A stretch of DNA of 36,823 nucleotides from Candidatus Binatota bacterium (GTDB lineage: Bacteria > Desulfobacterota > Binatia > UBA1149 > CAITLU01): contig JAJRWY010000055.1 of the NCBI GenBank assembly GCA_024276575.1, forward strand, positions 1 to 36,823. The letters are read 5' to 3'. Below are positions 15,398-24,723 of the stretch, one piece after another (the stretch's first letter is position 1; each line of letters begins with the position of its first letter). The notes beneath the pieces were generated by a model. The model saw nothing but the letters and a program-made list of their open reading frames with translations, had not been told where the DNA came from and did not search any database. The position numbers and the translations under genes were made by a program.

Positions 15398-16984
15398 TTG
15401 CGCGCGCGCTATTCCAAGTGGGACGGAAGCCGGGCGACGCGGCTCGACCCGGACAAGATATTCGAGGCGCTGGCCGCCCACCTGCAAGGCAGCGGTGATC
15501 TTGCGCGCGCTCTCGACGAGCTACTACGTGCCGGGTTGAAAAACGAGGAACTCCAACTCGCAGGCCTGGATGAACTGCTGTCGCAAGTGCGTGAGAAGAT
15601 CAAGGAATTGCAGCGAAGTTTCAACGTCGACCATGCTCTCGACCGTCATCGCGAGCGTCTCGACGAGGCCGTAGATCTGGAACTGGAGGCCCTCGGCACC
15701 CGGGCCGGCGATGGAGCCTCGATGCGAGGGGTGGAGCTCTTACACCGCTTGCCTCGCGCCATGGACGATGCACTTGACGCCCTGGCGCGCTACGATTTCA
15801 CGGATGCCGGCGCGGCCACGGCCTTCGAAGGGATAGAGCTCGAGGGCGACGAGGTTCGCAAGGTTGAGCGTTTCGTGCGGCGCCACGGCGCAGAGTTCAT
15901 AGGTAAGCAAAGCCTGGGGTTCGAAGAGACGCTGGAACTCATAGATAAGCTCACGGCGCTCCGCGAACTCGAGCGCAGCCTTTCGCAAGGGCGTTTGGAC
16001 GGTATAGACGCAGCGGCACTTGCCGAGTCTGTGGGTGAGGACGCCGCCCGCTCGTTGCATAGCTTGCGCGAGATGCTGGCGGCGGTGCAAAATGCTGGAT
16101 ACCTATTGCCCCGAGGCGAGCGTTTCAGCCTGTCGGCAGTCGCGGTCCGCAAGCTCGGGCAGATGGCGCTGCGCGAAATTTTTGCCGAGTTGCCCTTCGA
16201 TGTCGGCGGCCGCCACCAAACCGGGCGGCGTGGCTGCGGTCAGCTCGATTCCGGAGTGCGTAAGACTTACGAATTCGGCGACCCCATGGACATTGATGTC
16301 GCTGCGACCCTGCGCAATGCCATGCTGCGTGACCTACGCTTACCTCTGCGCTTCGAGGCCGGCGATTTCGAGGTTTTTGAATCCCGGCGCAGCACTAGCA
16401 CCGCTACGGTCTTACTGTTGGATATGAGTTGGTCGATGAGTTGGGAAGGGCGCTTCGCCGCCGCCAAGAGAGTGGCCTTGGCGATGGAATCCTTGATGCG
16501 CAGCCGTTATCCGGGCGACTTCTTCCGCGTAGTGGGATTCTATACGCGTGCGGTAGAGATCAAGCTTGGCGACTTGCCCGAACTGACCTGGAACATGGGA
16601 GAGCCGTTTACCAACCTACAGGACGGTCTTCGTCTTGGACGCCGTTTGCTGTCGTCTCAACGCGGGGCCGGCAAGCAGATGATCATCATAACCGATGGGC
16701 AGCCCACCGCCTATTTCGAGGGTGGGCGTTTGTTTTGCGAATGGCCGATGAGCGTCGGTGGTCTTTCCACGCGGGCGACCGAGCAGACTCTCAAAGAAGT
16801 GGGGCGGGTCAGCCGGGCGGGAATCGTCATAAACACGTTCATGCTCGACGACAGCCCGCCGTTGCGCGCTTTCGTCGATAAAATGACGGCGATCAACAAA
16901 GGCCGGGCCTTCTACTCTACCCCTGCCCAGCTCGGGCGCTTCCTCCTGGTGGATTATATGGGCCGGCGCCGCAAGGTGATCTGA
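15398..16984 (+). CDS. von Willebrand factor A domain protein, partner of the AAA+ ATPase
   Basis: The 528-residue protein has a helical, charged N-terminal region of about 270 residues and then a conserved VGGRHQTGRRGCGQL segment. A C-terminal VWA domain follows from about residue 335. The MIDAS metal site is complete: D342-x-S344-x-S346 in DMSWSMS, a threonine in EPFTNLQDGL and an aspartate in IITDGQPT. It resembles the Rv0959-type partner of Rv0958. The TTG start at 15398 has GAGG 7 bases upstream and lies 36 bases after the ATPase gene. The stop is only 3 bases before mutS. There is no signal peptide, so it should act in the cytoplasm with the ATPase. Confidence 0.87.
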   Translation: MRARYSKWDGSRATRLDPDKIFEALAAHLQGSGDLARALDELLRAGLKNEELQLAGLDELLSQVREKIKELQRSFNVDHALDRHRERLDEAVDLELEALGTRAGDGASMRGVELLHRLPRAMDDALDALARYDFTDAGAATAFEGIELEGDEVRKVERFVRRHGAEFIGKQSLGFEETLELIDKLTALRELERSLSQGRLDGIDAAALAESVGEDAARSLHSLREMLAAVQNAGYLLPRGERFSLSAVAVRKLGQMALREIFAELPFDVGGRHQTGRRGCGQLDSGVRKTYEFGDPMDIDVAATLRNAMLRDLRLPLRFEAGDFEVFESRRSTSTATVLLLDMSWSMSWEGRFAAAKRVALAMESLMRSRYPGDFFRVVGFYTRAVEIKLGDLPELTWNMGEPFTNLQDGLRLGRRLLSSQRGAGKQMIIITDGQPTAYFEGGRLFCEWPMSVGGLSTRATEQTLKEVGRVSRAGIVINTFMLDDSPPLRAFVDKMTAINKGRAFYSTPAQLGRFLLVDYMGRRRKVI

Positions 16985-16987
16985 TCG

Positions 16988-19597
16988 ATGGGCGCTACTG
17001 TAGCAGGCGGCGGATCGCGTCACGCGGGCGGCTTCAAGCTGACCCCCGTGATGCAACAGTATCTGGATATAAAGGCTCAACATGAAGATGCCGTGTTGTT
17101 TTTTCGTATGGGCGACTTCTACGAAATGTTTTTCGAGGACGCGGAGAAGGCGGCCTCGATACTCGACATCACTCTGACATCGCGCAATCGCAACGAGGAG
17201 AACCCCGTGCCGATGTGCGGTGTTCCTTACCATTCGGTGCGTCCGTATATCGCGCGGATGTTGGAAGCGGGTGTGCGCGTGGCAATCTGCGAGCAAGTCG
17301 AAATGCCGCAGAAGGGCGGGGCTTTGGCCAAACGTAAGGTCACGAGGGTGGTAAGCCCGGGCACGACTTTGGACGAAGAGAGTCTCGCTCCCGAGAAAAG
17401 CAACTACCTAGCTGCTGTGCTTGCGCGGGGAGGCGGAGCCGGGCTTTCGATTACAGATTTCTCTACCGGTGAAGTCCGAGCGACGCAGTTCAGCATGATC
17501 GACGAACTCTGCGAAGAACTGGTGGCGATGGGTCCGAGTGAGGTCGTGGTATCCGGTGAGGCGGCGCAAGAGTGCGCCGCCGTCCTGCGCACGACTTTGC
17601 CCGGCTGTATGGTTGATGTTCCGAGTCTCGCAGTGCCGGACGATCGCGGCCTGGACTTGCCGGTTGCCGCACACCGTTTTCTCCTGGCCTACGTCTCGGC
17701 AACGCAGGGGGGCAACAGCGGGCATTTACGTGAGCCGGATTATTATAGTGCCTCCGCGTTCCTGCGCGTGGATGAAGCGACGAGGCGCAATCTCGAGTTG
17801 GTCGAGGCGGCACGCGGCGGCCTGCGTGGTTCCCTGGTCTCGGTTCTCGACCGTTGCTCGACGCCTATGGGTAAGCGTCTGCTGCGGCGCTGGTTGCTCC
17901 ACCCACTGGCGGACCTCGAGGCCATCGGCGCCCGTCTCGATGCGGTCGAACTGCTGGTCGCGGACTACGAACTGCGCAACCGCTTGCGCGAGGGTTTGAA
18001 GGTAATCGGTGATCTCGAGCGTTTGAACGGTCGTCTGGGCTCTGGGACTGCGGGTCCACGCGATGTCTTACACCTCACTGATGCACTCGACGGGGTGGAC
18101 AGCGTCGAAGCTGCGCTGGCCGGAGGCCTGGAACGCCAGGCGAATCGCGGTGCACTCGAATCGATCCTGCGGCGCCTCGACAGCCTGCCCGTGGCCCGGA
18201 CGCTGATAAGGGAGACGCTGTGTGACGAACCACCGTTGTCTGCGTCCAAGGGCGGCGTCATTCGTGATGGGTTCCACGAGGAAGTGGACCGTCTTCGCAC
18301 GGTGAGGAGAGACGGCAAGAGCTGGATAGCAAGCTTTGAGGCCGATGAGCGTACGGCGACCGGAATCGCGAGCTTGAAAGTCGGCTTCAATAAAGTCTTT
18401 GGCTATTACCTCGAGGTAACCCGCAGCAACCAGCACTTGGTCCCCGAGCGTTACGTGCGAAAACAGACCCTGGCCAACGCCGAGCGCTATATTACCGAGG
18501 AACTCAAGCAGCGTGAATCCGAAGTGCTCGGTGCCGAGGAACGGCTGGGAACTCTGGAGTCGCACTTGTTCTCGGCTTTACTCGAGCAACTCGCCGGGCA
18601 TCATCGCGGTCTCGGTAAGACCGGAGCCGCCCTAGCCGAACTCGATACCCTGTGTGGTTTGGCCGAGAGTGCTCATTACAGCGGTTACTGCCGGCCCGAG
18701 TTCCATGACGGCTGCGAGTTATTGATACGCGCGGGCCGCCATCCTGTGGTCGAAGCCGGCCTCGGCAGTCGATTCGTCGCCAACGATTGCGTTCTCGGCG
18801 ACGATAGCCGCCTGCTGATGGTGATCACCGGCCCCAACATGGCCGGCAAATCCACATATTTGCGGCAGGTTGCACTTATCGCGTTGCTTGCACACTGCGG
18901 GTCCTTCGTTCCCGCGACTGAAGCGCGCATCCCGCTGCTCGACCGGATCTTTACGCGCATCGGCGCCAGCGACGATCTTGCGGCCGGCAAGTCGACCTTC
19001 ATGGTCGAGATGTCGGAAACCGCCGACATCCTCGGCAACATGACCGATCGCAGTTTGGTGGTGCTTGATGAAATCGGGCGTGGCACCTCGACCTTCGACG
19101 GTATCTCCATTGCATGGGCGGTCGCTGAGGCGATGGTCAAGGCCGGGGTCAAAACACTGTTTGCCACGCACTATCACGAACTTGCGGGCTTGGCTTCGGA
19201 ATACGCGGCGGTTGAGAACTTTTCGGTAGCCATACGCCGTTACAAGGAAGAGATGGTTTTTCTCTACCGGGTGACGGCGGGGCCCAGTAGCGGCAGCTAC
19301 GGTATCGAAGTGGCCCGGGCGGCCGGGGTAGCAGCTCCGGTGATCGAGAAGGCCCGGGCGATACTCGCCAAGTTTGAAGCCGGCGAGGGCTTGCCGGGCA
19401 TGGACGAAAGTCCACAACTGGCCTTGTTTGCCCCGTCTTCGCGCGTGGCCGCTGCTGGAGTTGCCGCGGCTCCCGGCAATCCGGAGGCAGCGGAATTGTT
19501 GCGTAGAATCAGTAATATCGACGCGGAAACTCTCAGCCCCCTCGAAGCGTTGAACGTTTTGGCCGAGCTTGTAGAGCAGGCCAAGAAAGCGCAATAA
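16988..19597 (+). CDS. mutS: DNA mismatch repair protein MutS
   Basis: MutS recognises mismatches and small loops and recruits MutL. The 869-residue length is normal. The mismatch-reading motif F44-Y45-E46 is in MGDFYEMF, followed by the connector and core domains and the ATPase: Walker A GPNMAGKST (615-623), a VVLDEIGRGTSTFDG Walker B and signature region, and FATHYHEL. The C-terminal tail is short and hydrophobic at its end, consistent with the tetramerisation tail. AAGGTG lies 9 bases upstream of ATG 16988. The gene begins 3 bases after the VWA gene, so it is very likely translated from the same message as the AAA+/VWA pair. Confidence 0.97.
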   Translation: MGATVAGGGSRHAGGFKLTPVMQQYLDIKAQHEDAVLFFRMGDFYEMFFEDAEKAASILDITLTSRNRNEENPVPMCGVPYHSVRPYIARMLEAGVRVAICEQVEMPQKGGALAKRKVTRVVSPGTTLDEESLAPEKSNYLAAVLARGGGAGLSITDFSTGEVRATQFSMIDELCEELVAMGPSEVVVSGEAAQECAAVLRTTLPGCMVDVPSLAVPDDRGLDLPVAAHRFLLAYVSATQGGNSGHLREPDYYSASAFLRVDEATRRNLELVEAARGGLRGSLVSVLDRCSTPMGKRLLRRWLLHPLADLEAIGARLDAVELLVADYELRNRLREGLKVIGDLERLNGRLGSGTAGPRDVLHLTDALDGVDSVEAALAGGLERQANRGALESILRRLDSLPVARTLIRETLCDEPPLSASKGGVIRDGFHEEVDRLRTVRRDGKSWIASFEADERTATGIASLKVGFNKVFGYYLEVTRSNQHLVPERYVRKQTLANAERYITEELKQRESEVLGAEERLGTLESHLFSALLEQLAGHHRGLGKTGAALAELDTLCGLAESAHYSGYCRPEFHDGCELLIRAGRHPVVEAGLGSRFVANDCVLGDDSRLLMVITGPNMAGKSTYLRQVALIALLAHCGSFVPATEARIPLLDRIFTRIGASDDLAAGKSTFMVEMSETADILGNMTDRSLVVLDEIGRGTSTFDGISIAWAVAEAMVKAGVKTLFATHYHELAGLASEYAAVENFSVAIRRYKEEMVFLYRVTAGPSSGSYGIEVARAAGVAAPVIEKARAILAKFEAGEGLPGMDESPQLALFAPSSRVAAAGVAAAPGNPEAAELLRRISNIDAETLSPLEALNVLAELVEQAKKAQ

Positions 19598-19640
19598 TAA
19601 ACACTTGGCTGCGGCGGGGAACGGATTTCTCCGCCGGCGG

Positions 19641-19648
19641 GGAGGAGG
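19641..19648 (+). promoter_or_regulatory. Ribosome binding site of the amidase gene
   Basis: GGAGGAGG ends 5 bases before GTG 19654. It overlaps the earlier in-frame GTG 19648, which therefore cannot easily be the start. Confidence 0.7.
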
Positions 19649-19653
19649 TGCGA

Positions 19654-20871
19654 GTGTTGCGGGCGGTCAGGCTTGTCTGCGTGCTGGGCGTATTCGTGTT
19701 GAGTCTGTTTCTCGACGCCCACGCGGTTCAAGCGGTTAATGTAAAGCGTGTAAGGCATGCTTCTGGCAGTGATTACACCCGGGTCGTCATCGATCTGGAC
19801 GGGCCCGCACGTTATCGGGCTGCGTTTCTCGCTTCGGACCCCGCCCACAAGGTTCCGGCACGATTTTTTCTTGACATAAGCAGTGTGCTGTTGGATCCGC
19901 GAATGCCACGGCAGTCGTGGATCAGGGACAAACGCGTCAGTCGTGTTCGCAGCGGCCAGTACGATGAGAGCACGGTTCGCGTAGTCATGGACCTCGCCTC
20001 GCCGGTGGCGCCTCATGTGTTCACCTTGGATTCGCCGCCGCGCATAGTCATTGACCTGTCAGGGGGCGCCGACGCCGCTGCCACCGGTAACCGTATTCCG
20101 GAAAGCGTCGGAGAAGTACCCAGGGCGCCGGCCGCAGGCAAGCGGCCCTTGCGTGCCAAGTCGAGGTTCACCATCGTCATCGACCCAGGCCATGGCGGCA
20201 AGGATCCGGGAGCTGCTACCCGGGGCGGCGGGTTGGCGGAGAAAGAACTGGTATTGGACCTTGCACGCCGTGTCGCCTCGAAACTTGAATCTCGTTTGCA
20301 GGCCAAAGTATTGCTTACCAGAAACAGTGACCGCTATGTGACTCTGGCGCGCCGGAAGGATCTCGCCAACCGCGCCGATGCCGATATTTTCGTCTCTATA
20401 CACGCCAACGCTTCGGTCGATGCGCGCGCCCGGGGGGTTGAAACCTACTATCTCAAAAACACCGACGACCGTGCGACTTTACGCTTGGCCCGGCTGGAGA
20501 ACGGGGTGAACCCGTTGATGAAGGGTGGGGACGTGTCCGAGGACGCGGACTTGCCCTACATCTTGTCCGACATGGTGCAGGGCTACAAAGAAGGCGATTC
20601 GGTTCTGCTTGCCCGCCACATTCAGCGTGAACTGGTACGCCGCCTCGGTACGCGCTACAAGTCGGTCAAGGATCTCGGTGTAAAGCAGGGGCCTTTCTAC
20701 GTACTGGATGGAACTTACATGCCCAGCGTTTTGGTCGAGACTGCCTTCGTCTCCAATCCGGAGGAGGCCCTGCGGCTGCGGTCTTCGAGTTATCGCGAGA
20801 ACATTGCGGAGGGAATCTACCGCGGCATTGCCGGCTATCTCGAGGACCAGCGCATCGCCGGTGTCTATTAA
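19654..20871 (+). CDS. N-acetylmuramoyl-L-alanine amidase, AmiB/AmiC type
   Basis: This zinc hydrolase cleaves the amide between muramic acid and the stem peptide, typically at division. The 405-residue protein has an N-terminal signal peptide or anchor (about residues 2-28, ending near AHAVQA), an AMIN domain (about 30-130) that targets the septal wall, a linker, and an Amidase_3 domain from about residue 170. Zinc and catalytic residues are visible in DPGHGGKDPGA, GLAEKELVLD, VSIHANAS and VLVETAFVSN. GTG 19654 was preferred because of the ribosome site. It lies 56 bases after mutS and upstream of glnD, an arrangement I associate with deltaproteobacterial genomes. Confidence 0.93.
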   Translation: MLRAVRLVCVLGVFVLSLFLDAHAVQAVNVKRVRHASGSDYTRVVIDLDGPARYRAAFLASDPAHKVPARFFLDISSVLLDPRMPRQSWIRDKRVSRVRSGQYDESTVRVVMDLASPVAPHVFTLDSPPRIVIDLSGGADAAATGNRIPESVGEVPRAPAAGKRPLRAKSRFTIVIDPGHGGKDPGAATRGGGLAEKELVLDLARRVASKLESRLQAKVLLTRNSDRYVTLARRKDLANRADADIFVSIHANASVDARARGVETYYLKNTDDRATLRLARLENGVNPLMKGGDVSEDADLPYILSDMVQGYKEGDSVLLARHIQRELVRRLGTRYKSVKDLGVKQGPFYVLDGTYMPSVLVETAFVSNPEEALRLRSSSYRENIAEGIYRGIAGYLEDQRIAGVY

Positions 20872-20964
20872 TAAGAGTCCGTACTGCGCGGCAACGCACA
20901 ACGATGCTGTTGCCTGCTCGGCCGCAGGGGCTTGGGGCGCCTTGCGCCGTTGCGGGGCGGGCGC

Positions 20965-23721
20965 ATGAAGGTGGCCAGCGCTGGGTTGGAGACCGGTGTG
21001 CAAGTACCGGCGCTACCTTCTCCTGACAGCGTCAGAGGCAGGTTGTCCGCACTTACCCGTGAGTACATGGCCGGTGTCATGGCTGCCATCGAACGCGACC
21101 ACTGGGCTGGTGCGTCCGCGCTGGCGAATGCGGAGCGGCTCAGCGGCTACATCGACGATCTGCTGCGTTTTGTCTTCGAATCCGGCAGCCTTCGCTTCCG
21201 GCGCCGCTATGCGAGTACGCGCCAGCAGTGCGCGATCATCGCTTTGGGCGGTTATGGCCGCCGGGAACAGTGCCCGGCGTCGGACGTAGATCTGTTGGTC
21301 ATGTATTCGGGGCGGGTTACGCCTTACCTGGAGACCGTGACCGAAGCGTTACTGTATGCCCTGTGGGACGCGAAGCTAAAAGTCGGCCATGCGGTTCGTG
21401 ACACTGCCGAGTGCCTGAGCATGGCGGCGAGCGACGATACCGTGAAGAGCGCGATGCTCGATGGACGTTTCATCTGCGGAAGTCCGGAGCTTGCTTCTCA
21501 GTTCGAGCATTCGGTCTGCGACGTAATCAGCGCTGCGGATTCGAAGGCTTTTGTGGCCGCCAAACGCAAGGAGTTGGAAGAGAGGCACCGGCAAAGCGGT
21601 TCGTCGGTGTTCATCCTCGAGCCCAATATAAAGGAAGGACAGGGTGGCTTGCGGGATTTTCATGTGCTGCAGTGGATAGCCCGTGCCTGCCGCGGCGTCT
21701 CGCGGCTCGAGGAGTTCCTGGAACACAATATAGTGACCCGCAGCGAATACGAGGAACTGGCGGCGGCCCGCGAGTTCCTGTTCTATACCCGTTTCAGCCT
21801 GCATCTCATCGCCAAGGGCCGCCCCGACGAGCTCACCTTCGAGCGCCAGGACATTATCGCCGACTGGCTCGGCTACCGTGGCGAGGGACGCAATTCCGCG
21901 GGCGATATGTTCATGCGCGACTACTATCGCCATGCGGCGCTGCTTGCACGCAGCACCGAGGACATCATCGAGCGCTTGGTCGCGCCTCCTGAACCGGCCG
22001 GTTTCCTCGAACGCATCGGCAAGCGCGAGATATCTCCCGGGCTCAGTGTGATCGGCGGCAAACTGAGCGTCGAAGACGGACTTTTTGAACGCGAACCCTT
22101 GAGAATGGTCACCGTGTTCGCCGATTGCAGGCGTCTGGACCTGGAACTGTCGCCGGCGGCAAGGGAAGCGCTACGCCGCAGCGTGGACTCTTTGAATAGC
22201 GAGTTGTGCTGCAGTGACGAGGCTGTGAAAGCCTTCTTCTCTATTCTCAAGGCCAAGGACGGGATCTATAAAACTCTTGCCCTGATGCACCGTCTCGGAG
22301 TCCTCGGCAAGATGCTTCCCGAGTTCGGCCGTCTGTTTTGTATGGTTCAGCACGATTACCACCACATCTATACGGTGGATGAGCACTGCCTGGTCGGGGT
22401 GCGCGAGCTGGAGTTGCTGCGCGAGGGTGCTTACGCCCAGAGTAGCCCCTTCATTACTCGCACCATGCGCGGATATGACCGCTACGAGTTGCTGTTCCTG
22501 GCCATGTTGTTTCACGATCTAGGCAAGGGCTACGGTGGTGACCACGACGAAAAAGGTGCGACCATGGCAGCCGAAGCTGCAGCCCGTCTGAAGATGAACG
22601 AAGACGACATCGCCACTTTGCAGTTCCTGGTACGCAACCACTTGCTGATGTCAATGTTGGCCCAAGAGCGAGATATCAACGATATGGAGTTGGTGTCGGA
22701 TTTCGTCAGGCAAGTCGGCACTGCGGAGAACCTGCGTCTTCTCTACCTGCTGACTTTTGCCGATATGAAAGCGGTGGGCCCGACTATCTGGAACGGCTGG
22801 CGTGACCATCTTCTCGCCGAACTGTACCGGCGCTCCCTCGACATGTTCGATCGTGGAATCGTCACCGAGGCGGATATGGAACTGCGGGTGGAACGCATAC
22901 GTGCGAGGCTGGTGGCGGCTGCCCGGGGGGAGGATGAACGCCGGCGTCTGGCTGCCTTCGTGGACAGCATGCCCAACTCCTACTTCCTTGCCCACAGTGA
23001 AGAGAAAGTCATCGACCATTGGCGCCTGTTCGAGTCGCGTGGTTCGGCGAAATTCGCTTACGGTGTTCTTCATCACCCAGAGCGGAGCTTCACCGAGTTG
23101 ACGCTTTGCTCTGCGGACCGCCCGGGGCTGTTCGGGTCGGTGTCGGGGCTGTTGTCGGCACGTGGCCTCAGCGTTTTGGATTCACGCCTGGCAACCTCCA
23201 GCGACGGGTGGGCGGTGGAGGTATTTCATATTGACCACCAGGAAAGCGAGGACGGATCCGGTGTCGTGGCCCTGGCACCGGAGGTCTGGGACGGCTTTGC
23301 CGACGACCTTGACGCGGTACTGTCGGATCGTGTTGATGTGGCGGCGCTTGTCAGCCAAGCCATCGAAGCCCATAACAGCAGAATCGGCAGTAAACGCTCT
23401 ACCCGCCGCAGCCGCGCACGGGTCGGAGTGGACAACCAATCATCCAAGCAGTTTACGATCATCGACGTCTATGCTGCGGATCGTCCGTTTCTGCTGTTTT
23501 TGATCGCCAATACTATTTTCAAGCTCGGACTCAACATTCATTCGGCGAAGGTGTCGACGCATCTGAACGAGGTGTTGGATGTGTTTTACGTCACTGATGC
23601 GGCCGGTGGCAAGATAGAAGATCCCCTGCGCTTGTCGGAGATCCGTGAGACCATCACACGGTCGATAGACGGAGAAGGCGAAGATGCCGCGGCTGCTTCG
23701 CCGGGGCCGGTGGCGCTTTGA
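20965..23721 (+). CDS. glnD: PII uridylyltransferase / uridylyl-removing enzyme
   Basis: GlnD senses glutamine and modifies or unmodifies the PII nitrogen regulators. The 918-residue protein has all four domains: a nucleotidyltransferase with GGYGRREQCPASDVD (from residue 95; metal-binding D107 and D109), a central linker, an HD hydrolase domain with HIYTVDEHCL and LFHDLGKG, and two C-terminal ACT domains beginning near LTLCSADRPGLFG and IIDVYAADRPFLLF. Both activities therefore look intact. An in-frame TTG at 20932 is possible, but ATG 20965 follows a purine-rich GGGGCGGG and is more likely. The stop overlaps the xerD start. Confidence 0.96.
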   Translation: MKVASAGLETGVQVPALPSPDSVRGRLSALTREYMAGVMAAIERDHWAGASALANAERLSGYIDDLLRFVFESGSLRFRRRYASTRQQCAIIALGGYGRREQCPASDVDLLVMYSGRVTPYLETVTEALLYALWDAKLKVGHAVRDTAECLSMAASDDTVKSAMLDGRFICGSPELASQFEHSVCDVISAADSKAFVAAKRKELEERHRQSGSSVFILEPNIKEGQGGLRDFHVLQWIARACRGVSRLEEFLEHNIVTRSEYEELAAAREFLFYTRFSLHLIAKGRPDELTFERQDIIADWLGYRGEGRNSAGDMFMRDYYRHAALLARSTEDIIERLVAPPEPAGFLERIGKREISPGLSVIGGKLSVEDGLFEREPLRMVTVFADCRRLDLELSPAAREALRRSVDSLNSELCCSDEAVKAFFSILKAKDGIYKTLALMHRLGVLGKMLPEFGRLFCMVQHDYHHIYTVDEHCLVGVRELELLREGAYAQSSPFITRTMRGYDRYELLFLAMLFHDLGKGYGGDHDEKGATMAAEAAARLKMNEDDIATLQFLVRNHLLMSMLAQERDINDMELVSDFVRQVGTAENLRLLYLLTFADMKAVGPTIWNGWRDHLLAELYRRSLDMFDRGIVTEADMELRVERIRARLVAAARGEDERRRLAAFVDSMPNSYFLAHSEEKVIDHWRLFESRGSAKFAYGVLHHPERSFTELTLCSADRPGLFGSVSGLLSARGLSVLDSRLATSSDGWAVEVFHIDHQESEDGSGVVALAPEVWDGFADDLDAVLSDRVDVAALVSQAIEAHNSRIGSKRSTRRSRARVGVDNQSSKQFTIIDVYAADRPFLLFLIANTIFKLGLNIHSAKVSTHLNEVLDVFYVTDAAGGKIEDPLRLSEIRETITRSIDGEGEDAAAASPGPVAL

Positions 23722-24677
23722 AGAACACTCAGACCGGTGTGGGGGGGGAGGGCGACGGCAGCCTCGCTTTTGCCGCCGATCGATATCTGGACCACTTGGC
23801 GGCGGAAAAGGGCTTGGCGCGCAACAGTCTCGAGGCCTATGGCCGGGATTTGCGTAAGTTTCTTTGCACGATGGATGAGTTGGGCCGCCGTGTGCCCGGA
23901 CAGGTGAAGCGCGACGACTTCGTCAGCTTTCTCGACCGCTTGAATAAGGACGGTCTGTCCGCATCATCGCGGGCACGCTGCCTTTCCGCGGTTCGCGGTT
24001 TCTTCAAGTATTTGTTGGCGGAGGGTGAGCTTGCGGCCAACCCGATGCGTGATCTGCGCTCGGGACGCCGTGGGCTACGGGTGCCCAAGCAGTTGAGCAT
24101 CGCCGATATCAAGGCTTTGTTGGCCTCGATTTGCGGTGATGATCCGTTGGCATGCCGTGACCGCGCGATGGTCGAACTACTATACGGCTGTGGGTTGCGG
24201 GTGTCGGAGTTGCTGGAGCTGGAGGCGTCGCGAGTGAACCTGCGTGACGGATATCTGGTGGTGACCGGCAAAGGTTCCAAGGAGCGCGCGGTGCCGGTGG
24301 GCCGTGCTGCGCTGAAGGCGCTACGTGACTATCTCCACGAGGCCCGTCCGAAACTGGCCAAAATGCGTTCGAGCGCCGCTTTGTTTCTCGGCCGCAACGG
24401 CCGGGCGATGAGCCGCCAAGGTTTCTGGAAGCGGCTGGGTGAGCACGCCCGGCGCGCCGGCCTGGGGCAGGTTTCGCCCCATGTGCTGAGGCATTCCTTT
24501 GCGACGCACCTGCTCGAGGGCGGAGCGGACTTGCGTTCATTGCAAGTGATGTTGGGGCACGCTGATATCACTTCCACTCAAATCTATACCCATCTGGCCG
24601 GCAAGCGCCTGCGTGAAGTGCATCGCGAACATCATCCGCGCTCACGCATGCACATCGGCTCCGAGCGTAAGCGTTGA
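23718..24677 (+). CDS. xerD: Tyrosine recombinase XerD
   Basis: This recombinase resolves chromosome dimers at dif together with XerC. In its 319 residues, the N-terminal SAM-like core-binding domain runs to about residue 115. The catalytic domain has R161 (GCGLRVSE), K185 (GKGSK), H255 and R258 (SPHVLRHS), H281 (LGHAD) and nucleophile Y290 (QIYTH), spaced as in XerD. The C-terminal REHHPRS also favours XerD over XerC. The TTG start shares bases with the glnD stop (TTGA), and an in-frame GTG at 23739 is an alternative. No dif-like site was recognised in the window. Confidence 0.93.
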   Translation: MKNTQTGVGGEGDGSLAFAADRYLDHLAAEKGLARNSLEAYGRDLRKFLCTMDELGRRVPGQVKRDDFVSFLDRLNKDGLSASSRARCLSAVRGFFKYLLAEGELAANPMRDLRSGRRGLRVPKQLSIADIKALLASICGDDPLACRDRAMVELLYGCGLRVSELLELEASRVNLRDGYLVVTGKGSKERAVPVGRAALKALRDYLHEARPKLAKMRSSAALFLGRNGRAMSRQGFWKRLGEHARRAGLGQVSPHVLRHSFATHLLEGGADLRSLQVMLGHADITSTQIYTHLAGKRLREVHREHHPRSRMHIGSERKR

Positions 24678-24723
24678 GCCCGGCCGAGCCTGCTGATATG
24701 GCTTTGCCAACTTCGAGCATGGT

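Noticed and set aside
13943-16984. Reading the AAA+/VWA pair as magnesium chelatase subunits BchI/BchD
   Set aside because: No chelatase H subunit or tetrapyrrole genes are present, and the cysteine cluster and Walker B Asn do not fit BchI.
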